A stretch of 37,034 nt of DNA from Fructilactobacillus lindneri DSM 20690 = JCM 11027. GTDB taxonomy: Bacteria; Bacillota; Bacilli; Lactobacillales; Lactobacillaceae. Location of the stretch: positions 1 to 37,034 of the forward strand of contig NZ_MIYK01000021.1 in NCBI RefSeq assembly GCF_002907375.1. The letters run 5' to 3'. Below the pieces are notes generated by a model that worked only from the letters and a program-made list of their open reading frames with translations, had not been told where the DNA came from and ran no database searches. The translations under genes were made by a program, and so were the position numbers. Below, one piece after another: positions 6,954 through 14,209 of this stretch; position 1 is the first letter of the stretch, and each line of letters opens with the position of its first letter.

Positions 6954-8126
6954 TTATTCAGCGTCGTAGGCAGCTTGGAAAATCTTGATGATATCTTCCT
7001 TTGTCCCCTTACGAGGGTTAGAGAAAGCATTCCCATCCTTCAAGGCATTTTCAGCCATCAATTCAAAGTCTTCTGGCTTAGCACCAATTTCTTTGATTGA
7101 GTGAGGAATACCAACGTCTTCGGATAATTGCTTCATGGCCTTGATGGCTAATTCGGCAGCATCCCGCGTTGATAGGCCTTCAGTGTTTTCACCCATGATT
7201 TCAGCCAATTGGGCGAAACGATCTGGGCAAGCAATGATGTTATATTCTTCAACGTAAGGTAGAAGTAAGGCACAGCAAACACCATGAGGTGCGTCGTATT
7301 GACCACCGAGTTGGTGAGCCATGGCATGAACGTAACCCAAGTTGGCGTTGTTGAAGGCCATCCCGGCTAACATTTCAGCTTCAACCATCTTAGTCCGAGC
7401 GTCCAAGTTGTGGCCGTTAGCAACGGCTTCACGAAGGGAAGTTTCAATCAACTTGATAGCTTCCACACATTGTGAGTCGGTGATAGGGTTGTGGTCAACG
7501 GAAACGTAAGGTTCAACGGCTTGAACGAAGGCATCCATCCCAGTAGCTGCGGTTACGCCCTTAGGCACATCGAGCATCAGAGTTGGGTCGTTGAATGAAA
7601 CCAACGGAATGTTCCGCCATGAAACAACCACGAACTTCAAGTGAGTTTCTTCATTCGTGATAACCGCGTGACGGGTTAATTCAGAACCAGTACCGGCCGT
7701 CGTGTTAACGGCGATTAATGGTGGCAAAGCCTTGTCGAGTGTTTCAATCCCAGCCAACTTGGTAATGTCGTCGCCATTAGTCAAAATAATGCCGGCACCT
7801 TTACCAGTATCGTGAGCAGAACCCCCACCAACAGTGATGATGGAGTCCGCACCGGATTCTTCGTAAAGTTTCTTAACTTCTTTGATGTTACGAATCTTAG
7901 GGTTGGGTTCAACGTTGTCGTAAACAACGTAGTCCACACCAGCAGCCTTTAAAGAATCCAAAGTCTGTTTCACGGCGCCGTCCTTTAAACCTTCAAGGAG
8001 CTTACCCGTGACGATAACGGGCTTTTTCATCCCTAACATCTTTGCTCGATCACCAATCTTACTAATGACACCAGGGCCAAAGAAATTGACGCTGGGCATC
8101 AGAAAGTCATAACTACGTTCAGCCAT
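6954..8126 (-). CDS. dhaT: Iron-containing alcohol dehydrogenase, 1,3-propanediol dehydrogenase type
   Basis: A 390-residue group III dehydrogenase that reduces 3-hydroxypropionaldehyde (or other aldehydes) to the alcohol, using NAD(P)H in the cytoplasm; in heterofermentative lactobacilli this regenerates NAD+ during glycerol co-metabolism. MAERSYDFLMPSVNFFGPGV and GGGSAHDTGKG (100-110) are typical of lactobacillar DhaT. I chose the ATG at 8126, with AGAAGG 10 bases upstream; a frame extension to 8162 has no ribosome site. Metal ligands D198, H267 and H281 are present, but the usual second ligand His is Q202 (MDAFVQ). Residue 41, an Asp that excludes NADP in related enzymes, is Gly (VIVTGK). 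It has its own promoter and terminator, so it is monocistronic. Confidence 0.88.
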   Translation of the reverse strand: MAERSYDFLMPSVNFFGPGVISKIGDRAKMLGMKKPVIVTGKLLEGLKDGAVKQTLDSLKAAGVDYVVYDNVEPNPKIRNIKEVKKLYEESGADSIITVGGGSAHDTGKGAGIILTNGDDITKLAGIETLDKALPPLIAVNTTAGTGSELTRHAVITNEETHLKFVVVSWRNIPLVSFNDPTLMLDVPKGVTAATGMDAFVQAVEPYVSVDHNPITDSQCVEAIKLIETSLREAVANGHNLDARTKMVEAEMLAGMAFNNANLGYVHAMAHQLGGQYDAPHGVCCALLLPYVEEYNIIACPDRFAQLAEIMGENTEGLSTRDAAELAIKAMKQLSEDVGIPHSIKEIGAKPEDFELMAENALKDGNAFSNPRKGTKEDIIKIFQAAYDAE

Positions 8127-8184
8127 TATACAAATGCCTTCTTTCGGAATTTTTGAAAACAATTAGTACTAATTTCACAAGGCA

Positions 8185-8213
8185 ATTATAACTAATAAAT
8201 TTACGGTTTGCAA
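8185..8213 (-). promoter_or_regulatory. Promoter of dhaT
   Basis: On the minus strand TTGCAA (8208-8213), a 17-base spacer and TATAAT (8185-8190), about 58 bases before the start codon. A 12-bp palindrome CGGTTTAAACCG at 8266-8277 lies upstream and could be an operator. I see no gene in the rest of 8163-8458. Confidence 0.8.
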
Positions 8214-8379
8214 TCGTTTTTGGGTAAAAGTCCCTTAATTGTGCAATAAAGTGCTAATTTGTCGGCGGTTTAAACCGTAATGATTAATTTTACTGTCAGT
8301 ATTTTTGGGTCTAGAATTTTTGGTGTTGGAAAGTATTTCCATTCCAAAAGTACTAGGCCCTTTTTGATGCTCAGAAGTC

Positions 8380-8470
8380 AATAAATTGGACTATTTTTAT
8401 TCAGTTACTTAGGCAACATTTGAGATACGATTTCGATTATAAAAATTGATATACCAACCAATGGCTGCTT
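8380..8470. repeat. ~90-bp direct repeat flanking the HAD/dhaT segment, right copy
   Basis: From AATAAATTGGACTATTTTTA to CAACCAATGGCTGCTT; the partner is 6572-6660. Its last 12 bases (CAATGGCTGCTT) are also the first bases of the integrase fragment that follows, which points to a junction formed at short homology. Confidence 0.75.
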
Positions 8471-8767
8471 GATCATCAGTTGGATTCTGAATGGCTCTTT
8501 CCTTCCATTCAACACCCAGAACGCCATATCACGGAAAAACAGTTCTACAAAATCATGAGTAAAGTTGGTGATCTGTTAGGAATTAATTATCTAGGTACCC
8601 ATACAATGCGCAAAACCGGTGCTTATCGCGTCTACACGCAATCAAATTATAATATTGGTTTAGTCATGCATTTATTAAATCATTCAAGTGAGGCAATGAC
8701 TTTAGCTTATTTAGGCTTAGACCAAGCCAGTACCGAAACCATGTTAGATCAAATTGATTTTGGTTAG
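8459..8767 (+). pseudogene. 3' half of a short tyrosine recombinase, copy 2
   Basis: The frame reads QWLLDHQLDSEWLFPSIQHP and continues through THTMRKTGAYR, LLNHSSEAM and LAYLGLDQAS to a stop at 8765-8767. It is almost identical to residues ~95-195 of the integrase at 33382-33969, but the first half, with the catalytic R and K, is missing. It carries HxxR, H and Y only and should be inactive. After the stop a small hairpin (GTTGCCGAAGGCAAC, 8787-8801) resembles the last hairpin of the oriT copies, which sits in the same place after the intact copy. Confidence 0.88.
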
Positions 8768-9004
8768 TTTTATTTGGATTTTTAGTTGTTGCCGAAGGCA
8801 ACTTCTGAGAGCCTTCTGCCATAAATCAGTCCAGTCAGCCTGTGATAAATAATTTTCCGACCCCTTAAAATAAGCATTTCTAACAAGTAGCAAAATATGT
8901 AAATGCTAATGATATGTTCCATTAGCATTCGCCGTAATTTCCGTTGAACGAACATACCCTAGTAAATTCTTAGCTACTTTACTTAACAAGCAAAAGGGAA
9001 GGGA

Positions 9005-9670
9005 TTAAGCCTCCAAATGAAAACTTGCCTGTGCATTCATTAACTCCTCATCGGAAATCCCAATATAGCGCTTAGTTGTACCCTCATCACTATGGTTAAA
9101 CAGCTGCAATTAACGTCCCTATATCGTGTGTTTGCTTGTAAAACCAGTATCCGTACGTCTTACGACACGTATGCGTCCCGATATCTGATCTACCTAGTTG
9201 TTGGGCTACCTTTTGAAAAATCTGATAAACCGCATGTGGAGAAATACGTCCTACGGGGTGCTTTTCAATGGCTTTATTAGTATCTGTATAATTCACCTTA
9301 TGATTAATTTGGGCTTGTTTTTGTGATGGAAAGAGCCAATCGTTATTTTCTGCTGTAAAACCTTGTGAACGTAAATAGGCGATATAAGCATCCAGTTCTG
9401 GTCTGATATTAACCATATTAATTTTTCTTTTTTTCGAGTTTTTAATTCTAAGACAGTTGGATTTTTTCCGTTAGCAACGTCTTTAATTTTAAAACTAGTA
9501 ATATCTGACATTCGTAAGCCAGTATTAATTCCCATATAAAAAATCATATAATCACGTTGACCATAACGATTTTGTTTTAATAAATTACCAACTTGTTTAA
9601 TTTCAGCTTTTGTTCGCAAAGGTTGAACATCATACATAATGCTACGTTTAATTCGTGCCAAGATCTCCAT
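9005..9670 (-). pseudogene. Frameshifted tyrosine recombinase of a second type
   Basis: N-terminal part (9670 down to ~9420): MEILARIKRSIMYDVQPLRT ... GINTGLRMSDITSFKIKDV, with the catalytic Arg in GLRMSD. A missing A in a run of A near 9420 shifts the frame. The middle then reads NIRPELDAYIAYLRSQ ... IGTHTCRKTYGYWFYKQ (HxxR). A second indel near 9105 shifts it again, after which QLFNHSDEGTTKRYIGISD gives the last His and Tyr, ending at 9005-9007. With two corrections it would be a complete ~220-residue integrase, related to but clearly different from the three short copies. A 13-bp inverted repeat (9689-9701/9706-9718) precedes it. Confidence 0.85.
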
Positions 9671-9688
9671 TTCCTTTCTTTTCCAAAA

Positions 9689-9718
9689 TAAAGATTAAAA
9701 TAGGCATTTTAATCTTTA
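9689..9718. repeat. Inverted repeat upstream of the broken recombinase
   Basis: TAAAGATTAAAAT, 4-base loop, ATTTTAATCTTTA: a perfect 13-bp dyad 19 bases before the recombinase ATG. It is a candidate operator or recombinase site. Apart from the 69-bp repeat I see nothing else in 9719-10170. Confidence 0.55.
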
Positions 9719-9816
9719 TGTACTTAATTTGACGTACCTTGTGAGGAGTTTGTAATCTTTTTCTTTTAGTTTGGTTTTGAACTTGACCCTAGAACAACGC
9801 TACACCTTGGAAGCAT

Positions 9817-9885
9817 CATTTATTTAAGTTAGATACATATTATATGTACGAAGGCATTTCATTTACACAAGATTCTTGACGCTAC
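9817..9885. repeat. 69-bp direct repeat, copy 2
   Basis: Identical to 817-885 over all 69 bases. The two copies bracket 8.9 kb that includes the primase-type replicon, the CRISPR remnant, dhaT and the recombinases. Confidence 0.9.
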
Positions 9886-10171
9886 CCACATTTTAACGAC
9901 CAACTATACGTCAATCATATTTTCATTGTGCCTGAGAGCCATTTTCTATTTGTTTTCTTAATTGCTATTGTTGTTACTTAGAGTCAACTATCCAACTAAA
10001 AAACATTAAGGTTGTGCTTTTTCCGACAGAAACGCCGCTAAATCAGCATTCTGCCAATTATTCAGTGTTCAAAAATAAATACTAACCAACAGCCTAGTAC
10101 TCTAATCTCATGACCACTGTGCTAGGCCGTGTGGTCTTATCTTTTTAACAATATTACCTAAGTAAAAATAT

Positions 10172-10201
10172 TTGATATTTCAGATAAAACCGGATTATGA
10201 T
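10172..10201 (+). promoter_or_regulatory. Promoter of the acetoin/diacetyl reductase gene
   Basis: TTGATA (10172-10177), an 18-base spacer and TATGAT (10196-10201). The start site would fall near 10208, just before the cre box. Confidence 0.6.
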
Positions 10202-10209
10202 GAATGTGT

Positions 10210-10223
10210 TGTAAACGTTATCT
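10210..10223 (+). promoter_or_regulatory. Probable cre site (CcpA operator)
   Basis: TGTAAACGTTATCT matches the catabolite-response consensus TGWAANCGNTNWCA at all fixed positions except the last base. It sits at about +3 to +16, where CcpA binding would block transcription, so repression by glucose is the likely effect. Confidence 0.65.
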
Positions 10224-10242
10224 GTCGAAAGGAGTAGTTTCT

Positions 10243-11031
10243 ATGTCAGAAGAAAAACGTGTTGCTGTTATCACCGGTAGTTCCCGGGGCATTGGTAAGG
10301 GAATTGCCGAACAGCTCGGCAAGGACGGCTATGCCATGGTAATCAACGGCTTCAACAAAGACGACGTCGAAAAGGCCACCAAGGAACTGGCGGACAAGGG
10401 TTACCAGGTTGTTGCCGCCGCTGGTGACATTTCTAAGAAGGAAACCCATGAGATGTTGGTCAAGACCGCCGTTGAACACTTCGGTCGCTTGGACACCTAC
10501 ATCAACAACGCCGGGATTGCCCATATTGGCAACCTGGTTGACGAGTCGGCAGAAGACTTCCACAAGATCTTCGCTACCAACGTTGACAGTGTCCTCTTCG
10601 GGATCCAGGCCGCAGCGGCCCAGTTCAAGAAGCAGAATGATGGCGATAAGGTTCGTAAGATCATCAACGCCTCCAGCATCGCCGGCCACATCGGCTACGA
10701 ACTGCTAGGCGCCTACTCCGCCACTAAGTTTGCTATCCGCGGTCTGACTCAAGTTGCCGCCAAGGAGCTTGGTCGCGACCACATCACCGTCAACGCCTAC
10801 TGCCCAGGAATCGTTGGTACCGACATGTGGGACTACATCGACGAGAAGATGGTCGAAATCAACGGTGGTCAAAAGGGTCAATACCTGAAGGCCGCCATCG
10901 ATGGCATCACGATGGGTCGGGTTGAACACCCATCTGACGTTGCCAACTACGTCTCCTACCTGGCATCCACGAAGTCTGACTACATGACTGGTCAGGCTGT
11001 TCAGATCGACGGTGGGGTTCAGTTCATCTAA
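10243..11031 (+). CDS. butA: Diacetyl/acetoin reductase, short-chain dehydrogenase ((S)-acetoin/2,3-butanediol type)
   Basis: A 262-residue classical SDR that would reduce diacetyl to acetoin and acetoin to 2,3-butanediol with NADH, a cytoplasmic electron sink. TGSSRGIG (11-18) binds the cofactor and NNAG (88-91) stabilises the fold. The catalytic set is N114, S145, Y158 and K162 (AYSATK). The C-terminal NAYCPGIVGTDMWDYIDEKM stretch is characteristic of the BudC/ButA subgroup. I chose the ATG at 10243, with AAAGGAG 8 bases before; the frame extends upstream to 10204 but without a ribosome site. GC and C-ending codons are much higher than in the neighbours, a sign of recent transfer from a higher-GC lactobacillus. 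It is flanked by its own promoter, cre box and terminator. Confidence 0.85.
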   Translation: MSEEKRVAVITGSSRGIGKGIAEQLGKDGYAMVINGFNKDDVEKATKELADKGYQVVAAAGDISKKETHEMLVKTAVEHFGRLDTYINNAGIAHIGNLVDESAEDFHKIFATNVDSVLFGIQAAAAQFKKQNDGDKVRKIINASSIAGHIGYELLGAYSATKFAIRGLTQVAAKELGRDHITVNAYCPGIVGTDMWDYIDEKMVEINGGQKGQYLKAAIDGITMGRVEHPSDVANYVSYLASTKSDYMTGQAVQIDGGVQFI

Positions 11032-11054
11032 ATCGATTACATTGATCAAACATT

Positions 11055-11103
11055 AAGGCTCAGCACAGTAGCATTTCTGCTACGATGCTGAGCCTTTATT
11101 TTA
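11055..11103 (+). terminator. Terminator of the acetoin reductase gene
   Basis: Long stem AAGGCTCAGCA...TGCTGAGCCTT with an inner GTAGCA/TGCTAC pairing (11055-11096), then TTATTTT. It starts 23 bases after the stop. Confidence 0.9.
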
Positions 11104-11106
11104 ATA

Positions 11107-11486
11107 GGCTCTACAATTTTAAGTACTGATGGATTTAACATCGGTACTTATTTTGGTTTAAATTTAAAATAAAAAACGAAAGATGGCTCGGAACCCCGTC
11201 TTCGTAAAGAAAGGACCATCTTTCATGGATTATTCTACCAAAGCTGCTCTTGAAATTAAAAATTTCCACCTTGAATTAGATACGGCGCACTTTAAAGATG
11301 CGATTGAAGATCAAGGTAACCAGGTAATTGTTCACCTCGTCCAGTCCTATCCCTTACATTGCCCGCGTTGCGGTCAATTAATGCTCAAGAATAGCTTTAA
11401 ACTTGTCAAAATACTAGGGCCAAGCTTGCACTATGAACCAACTATCTGGTCAATTCGTAAACAAAAATATCTTTGTAAACCTTCAT
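11107..11486 (+). mobile_element. ISL3-family insertion sequence, left end only
   Basis: The left terminus begins GGCTCTACAATTTTAAGTAC, as ISL3-family ends do (GGCTCT). It is followed by ~110 bases of leader and the first ~87 codons of the transposase. Homology stops near 11486, where parA-like coding begins. The rest of the element, about 1 kb, and its right end are missing. Confidence 0.75.
11225..11486 (+). pseudogene. N-terminal fragment of ISL3-family transposase
   Basis: Starts MDYSTKAALEIKNFHLELDT and contains the zinc-finger part HCPRCGQLMLKN and a further IRKQKYLCK, as in ISL3 transposases. It is cut before the catalytic DDE domain; the frame ends by read-through into the parA remnant (stop at 11495-11497). 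AGAAAGGA precedes the ATG. Confidence 0.8.
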
Positions 11487-11851
11487 CTTATTACTGATTC
11501 CGCATTATATGCAAGTGACTATTGTCTTATAGTTTTACAAACACAAGAGCGTTATTACAAGGAGCAGAAGCTTTTATTAAATATATTCAAAATGAAGTTA
11601 TAAATACTTTTAATGCTCCAACGCTTGAAGTATTGGGAATATTACCAGTTTTATTAAAAAATAATGCTCCCGTTGACAATAGCACTTTAGAATCTGCATA
11701 TGAAATATTTGGAAAAGAAAACATTTTCAAAACAATTATAAAAAACATGGAAAGACTAAAAAGATATGATGTTACTGGAGTTACCTTTAATGACCAATTT
11801 GATAAGAAAGTTCAATTAGTATATTCAGAAGTTGTTAATGAAATAAATTGA
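11487..11851 (+). pseudogene. C-terminal remnant of a ParA-family ATPase
   Basis: The frame from 11487 reads LITDSALYASDYCLIVLQTQ. Near 11550 an indel shifts the frame, and it continues LLQGAEAFIKYIQNEVINTF, then LEVLGILPVLLKNNAPVDN, ending at 11849-11851. This aligns with the last third of the intact ParA at 3134-4033 (ADYVVVVQETQ, VAGVLPVLLQNR, FGQDNVFNTIISN). The Walker A half is replaced by the ISL3 fragment. No partner gene follows; the oriT begins within its last codons. It is evidence of an additional plasmid backbone in the mosaic. Confidence 0.8.
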
Positions 11852-12016
11852 ATTAAAAATACATTCAGTTTAACAACAGCAAAAACTGATTTTATGGTTA
11901 TCAGCAGACCGAGTAAAACGAGGTCAATGTGCACTTACACGTCATCAAAGATGACGTTGTGCTAAACCCATTAAAACCTGTATTAGAAGTCGCCGATGGC
12001 GACAACAAAGTCAAAC
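11843..12016 (+). other. oriT: oriT (copy A), MOBQ/MobA-MobL type, upstream of mobA
   Basis: A conserved block shared with 33202-33377 (roughly 80% identity). On the minus strand it contains GTAAGTGCACATTGACCTCG, close to the TAAGTGCGC nick-region core of MOBQ plasmids such as pSK41/RSF1010 (core at 11929-11938). Next to it is a hairpin CGTCATC-AAA-GATGACG (11940-11956), then a further small hairpin GTCGCCGATGGCGAC (11989-12003). mobA starts 30 bases later. The exact nick cannot be fixed from sequence. Confidence 0.8.
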
Positions 12017-12046
12017 CCATAGAATCAAAGTGAGAAGGTGACTGAT

Positions 12047-14113
12047 ATGGCAATCTTTCATATGAGTTTTAGTAATATTAGTGCCGGTAAAGGACGAAGT
12101 GCCATTGCCAGTGCCAGTGCTGCTTATCGAAGCGTTGAAAAATTATTTGATGATAAAGAATGCCGCCACTATTTTTATTCCCGATCGGTTATGCCAGAAA
12201 GCTTTATTTTAATACCCAAAAATGCACCAGCATGGGCCAGTAATCGAGAACAATTATGGAATGAAGTTGAAAAGAAAGATCGTAAATCAAACTCACGGTA
12301 TGCAAAAGAGTTTAACGTGGCTTTACCAATTGAGTTAAGTGTAGATGAACAAAAAACATTATTAACTAAATACGTGCAAGAAAACTTTGTTGATCAAGGA
12401 ATGGTAGCCGATGTAGCGATTCATCGTGATCACCCAGATAATCCACACGCACACGTGATGTTAACCAATCGCCCGTTTAACCCCGATGGTACTTGGGGAC
12501 AGAAAACAAAAACCGAATACATTTTAGATAGTCATGGTAATAAAACTAAGACCCCTGCAGGGAATGTGAGAAACCGAAAAATTTGGTTGGTTGATTGGGA
12601 TAAAAAAGAAAAAATAACTGAATGGCGGCACAATTGGGCGTTGAGTGTTAATCAAATTTTAGCACAAAAAAACATTCCGGATCGGATCAGTGAAAAATCA
12701 TTTGTGGAACAGGGAATAGCTGATACACCAATGCAACACGAGGGAATCAATAGTAAACGGCATGAAAGAAAGGTATTTAATCAACAAGTTAAGAACTATC
12801 GTAAGTCCAAAGCTGGCTATAAAAATATGCAGGAGAAAGTAGTTAATCGAGGCCACTTGGATAGCCTAAGTAAACACTTCTCGTTTAACGAGAAAAAAGT
12901 GGTCAAAGGGTTAAGCCACGAACTGAAAACTTATATTAGTTTGGAAAGTTTAGATGATAAGCGGCGCATGCTATTTAATTGGAAAAATAGCACCTTAATT
13001 AAACATGCAGTTGGTGAAGATGTGACTAAACAATTATTGACAATTAACCAACAAGAAAGCTCATTAAAAAAGGCAGATGAACTCTTAAACAAAGTGGTCG
13101 ATCGTACCACGAAAAAACTTTATCCAGAGCTTAATTTTGAACAGACCACGCAAGCTGAAAGACGAGAATTAATTAAGGAAACCGAAAGCGAGCAAACAGT
13201 TTTCAAAGGCAGTGAATTAAACGAATGTTTAATGAATATTCGTGATGATTTATTGGCCCAGCAATTATTGACCTTTACCAAGCGGCCATACGTTGGTTTT
13301 AAGTTATTAATGCAACAAGAAAAAGAGGCCAAAATTGATCTGAAATATACGCTAATGATCCACTCTGATAGCTTAGAAAGCCTAGAACACGTCGATAAAG
13401 GACTACTAGAAAAGTATTCACCAGCAGAACAGCAAACGATTACGAGAGCAGTCAAAGACCTACGGACAATCATAGCAGTTAAGCAAGTCATTCAAACGCA
13501 ATACCATGAAGTATTGAAAAGAGCCTTTCCTAATGGTGATTTAGATGATCTTTCACTAGTTAGACAAGAACAGGCCTATACAGCCGTGATGTACTATGAT
13601 CCAACTTTAAAGCCATTAAAAGTCGAAACAATGGCACAATGGCAAGAAAACCCACCGAGGGTTTTCAGTACCCAAGAACATCAATTAGGGTTAGCTTATT
13701 TATCGGGACAGCTTAGCTTAGATCAGTTAGAGAATCATCACTTACAACGGGTTTTAAAGCATGACGGCACTAAACAACTCTTTTTGGGTGAATGTAAAGT
13801 CGATCCAACGATTAAGAACAGTCAGATTGAGAAAATCCAAAAACAGTTAAAAGAGCAACAAGCTAAGGACGATCAATATCGAAAATCCCAGCTGGCACAT
13901 TATCAACCGTTAAATTATAAGCCAGTTAGTCCAAACTACTACTTAAAGACGGCCTTTAGTGACGCGATCATGACTGTTCTATATGCTCGTGATGAAGATT
14001 ACCAACGACAAAGACAGGCGCAAGGTTTAAAAGAGACTGAGTGGGAAATGGCGAAAAAGCAACGGCAACACCAAACTCGAAATCGGCATGAAGATGGGGG
14101 CATGCACTTGTAA
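12047..14113 (+). CDS. mobA: MobA/MobL-family relaxase
   Basis: A 688-residue conjugative relaxase that nicks oriT and leads the strand into the recipient; it needs a helper conjugation machine, which is not in the window. The N-terminus [21 protein letters not shown]27 (AAYRS, candidate catalytic Tyr) and the metal-binding motif [14 protein letters not shown] (H126, H134, H136) are those of MobA/MobL. The C-terminal half is long, polar and helical, without a recognised helicase or primase motif. I chose the ATG at 12047, with AGAAGG 8 bases before; an in-frame GTG at 12038 lies inside that ribosome site. oriT copy A is directly upstream; topoisomerase, small gene and ardC-like gene follow in the same direction. 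Confidence 0.93.
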   Translation: MAIFHMSFSNISAGKGRSAIASASAAYRSVEKLFDDKECRHYFYSRSVMPESFILIPKNAPAWASNREQLWNEVEKKDRKSNSRYAKEFNVALPIELSVDEQKTLLTKYVQENFVDQGMVADVAIHRDHPDNPHAHVMLTNRPFNPDGTWGQKTKTEYILDSHGNKTKTPAGNVRNRKIWLVDWDKKEKITEWRHNWALSVNQILAQKNIPDRISEKSFVEQGIADTPMQHEGINSKRHERKVFNQQVKNYRKSKAGYKNMQEKVVNRGHLDSLSKHFSFNEKKVVKGLSHELKTYISLESLDDKRRMLFNWKNSTLIKHAVGEDVTKQLLTINQQESSLKKADELLNKVVDRTTKKLYPELNFEQTTQAERRELIKETESEQTVFKGSELNECLMNIRDDLLAQQLLTFTKRPYVGFKLLMQQEKEAKIDLKYTLMIHSDSLESLEHVDKGLLEKYSPAEQQTITRAVKDLRTIIAVKQVIQTQYHEVLKRAFPNGDLDDLSLVRQEQAYTAVMYYDPTLKPLKVETMAQWQENPPRVFSTQEHQLGLAYLSGQLSLDQLENHHLQRVLKHDGTKQLFLGECKVDPTIKNSQIEKIQKQLKEQQAKDDQYRKSQLAHYQPLNYKPVSPNYYLKTAFSDAIMTVLYARDEDYQRQRQAQGLKETEWEMAKKQRQHQTRNRHEDGGMHL

Positions 14114-14209
14114 TCGGAATAAAAAATGCACCGTTAAACCTGGTTAAAAGCGGCTGAACAAGGCAAAACAGAATTAGATCAAAAATTGAATCATAAGGAG
14201 TGAACGAAC

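Noticed and set aside
10246..10689. Long open frame on the minus strand opposite the acetoin reductase
   Set aside because: Shadow frame in a GC-rich gene with strong codon bias; no ribosome site and odd composition, while the plus frame has all SDR motifs.
13120..13491. Open frame on the minus strand within mobA
   Set aside because: No ribosome site and low-complexity Ser/Cys/Leu composition; mobA covers it in the plus frame.
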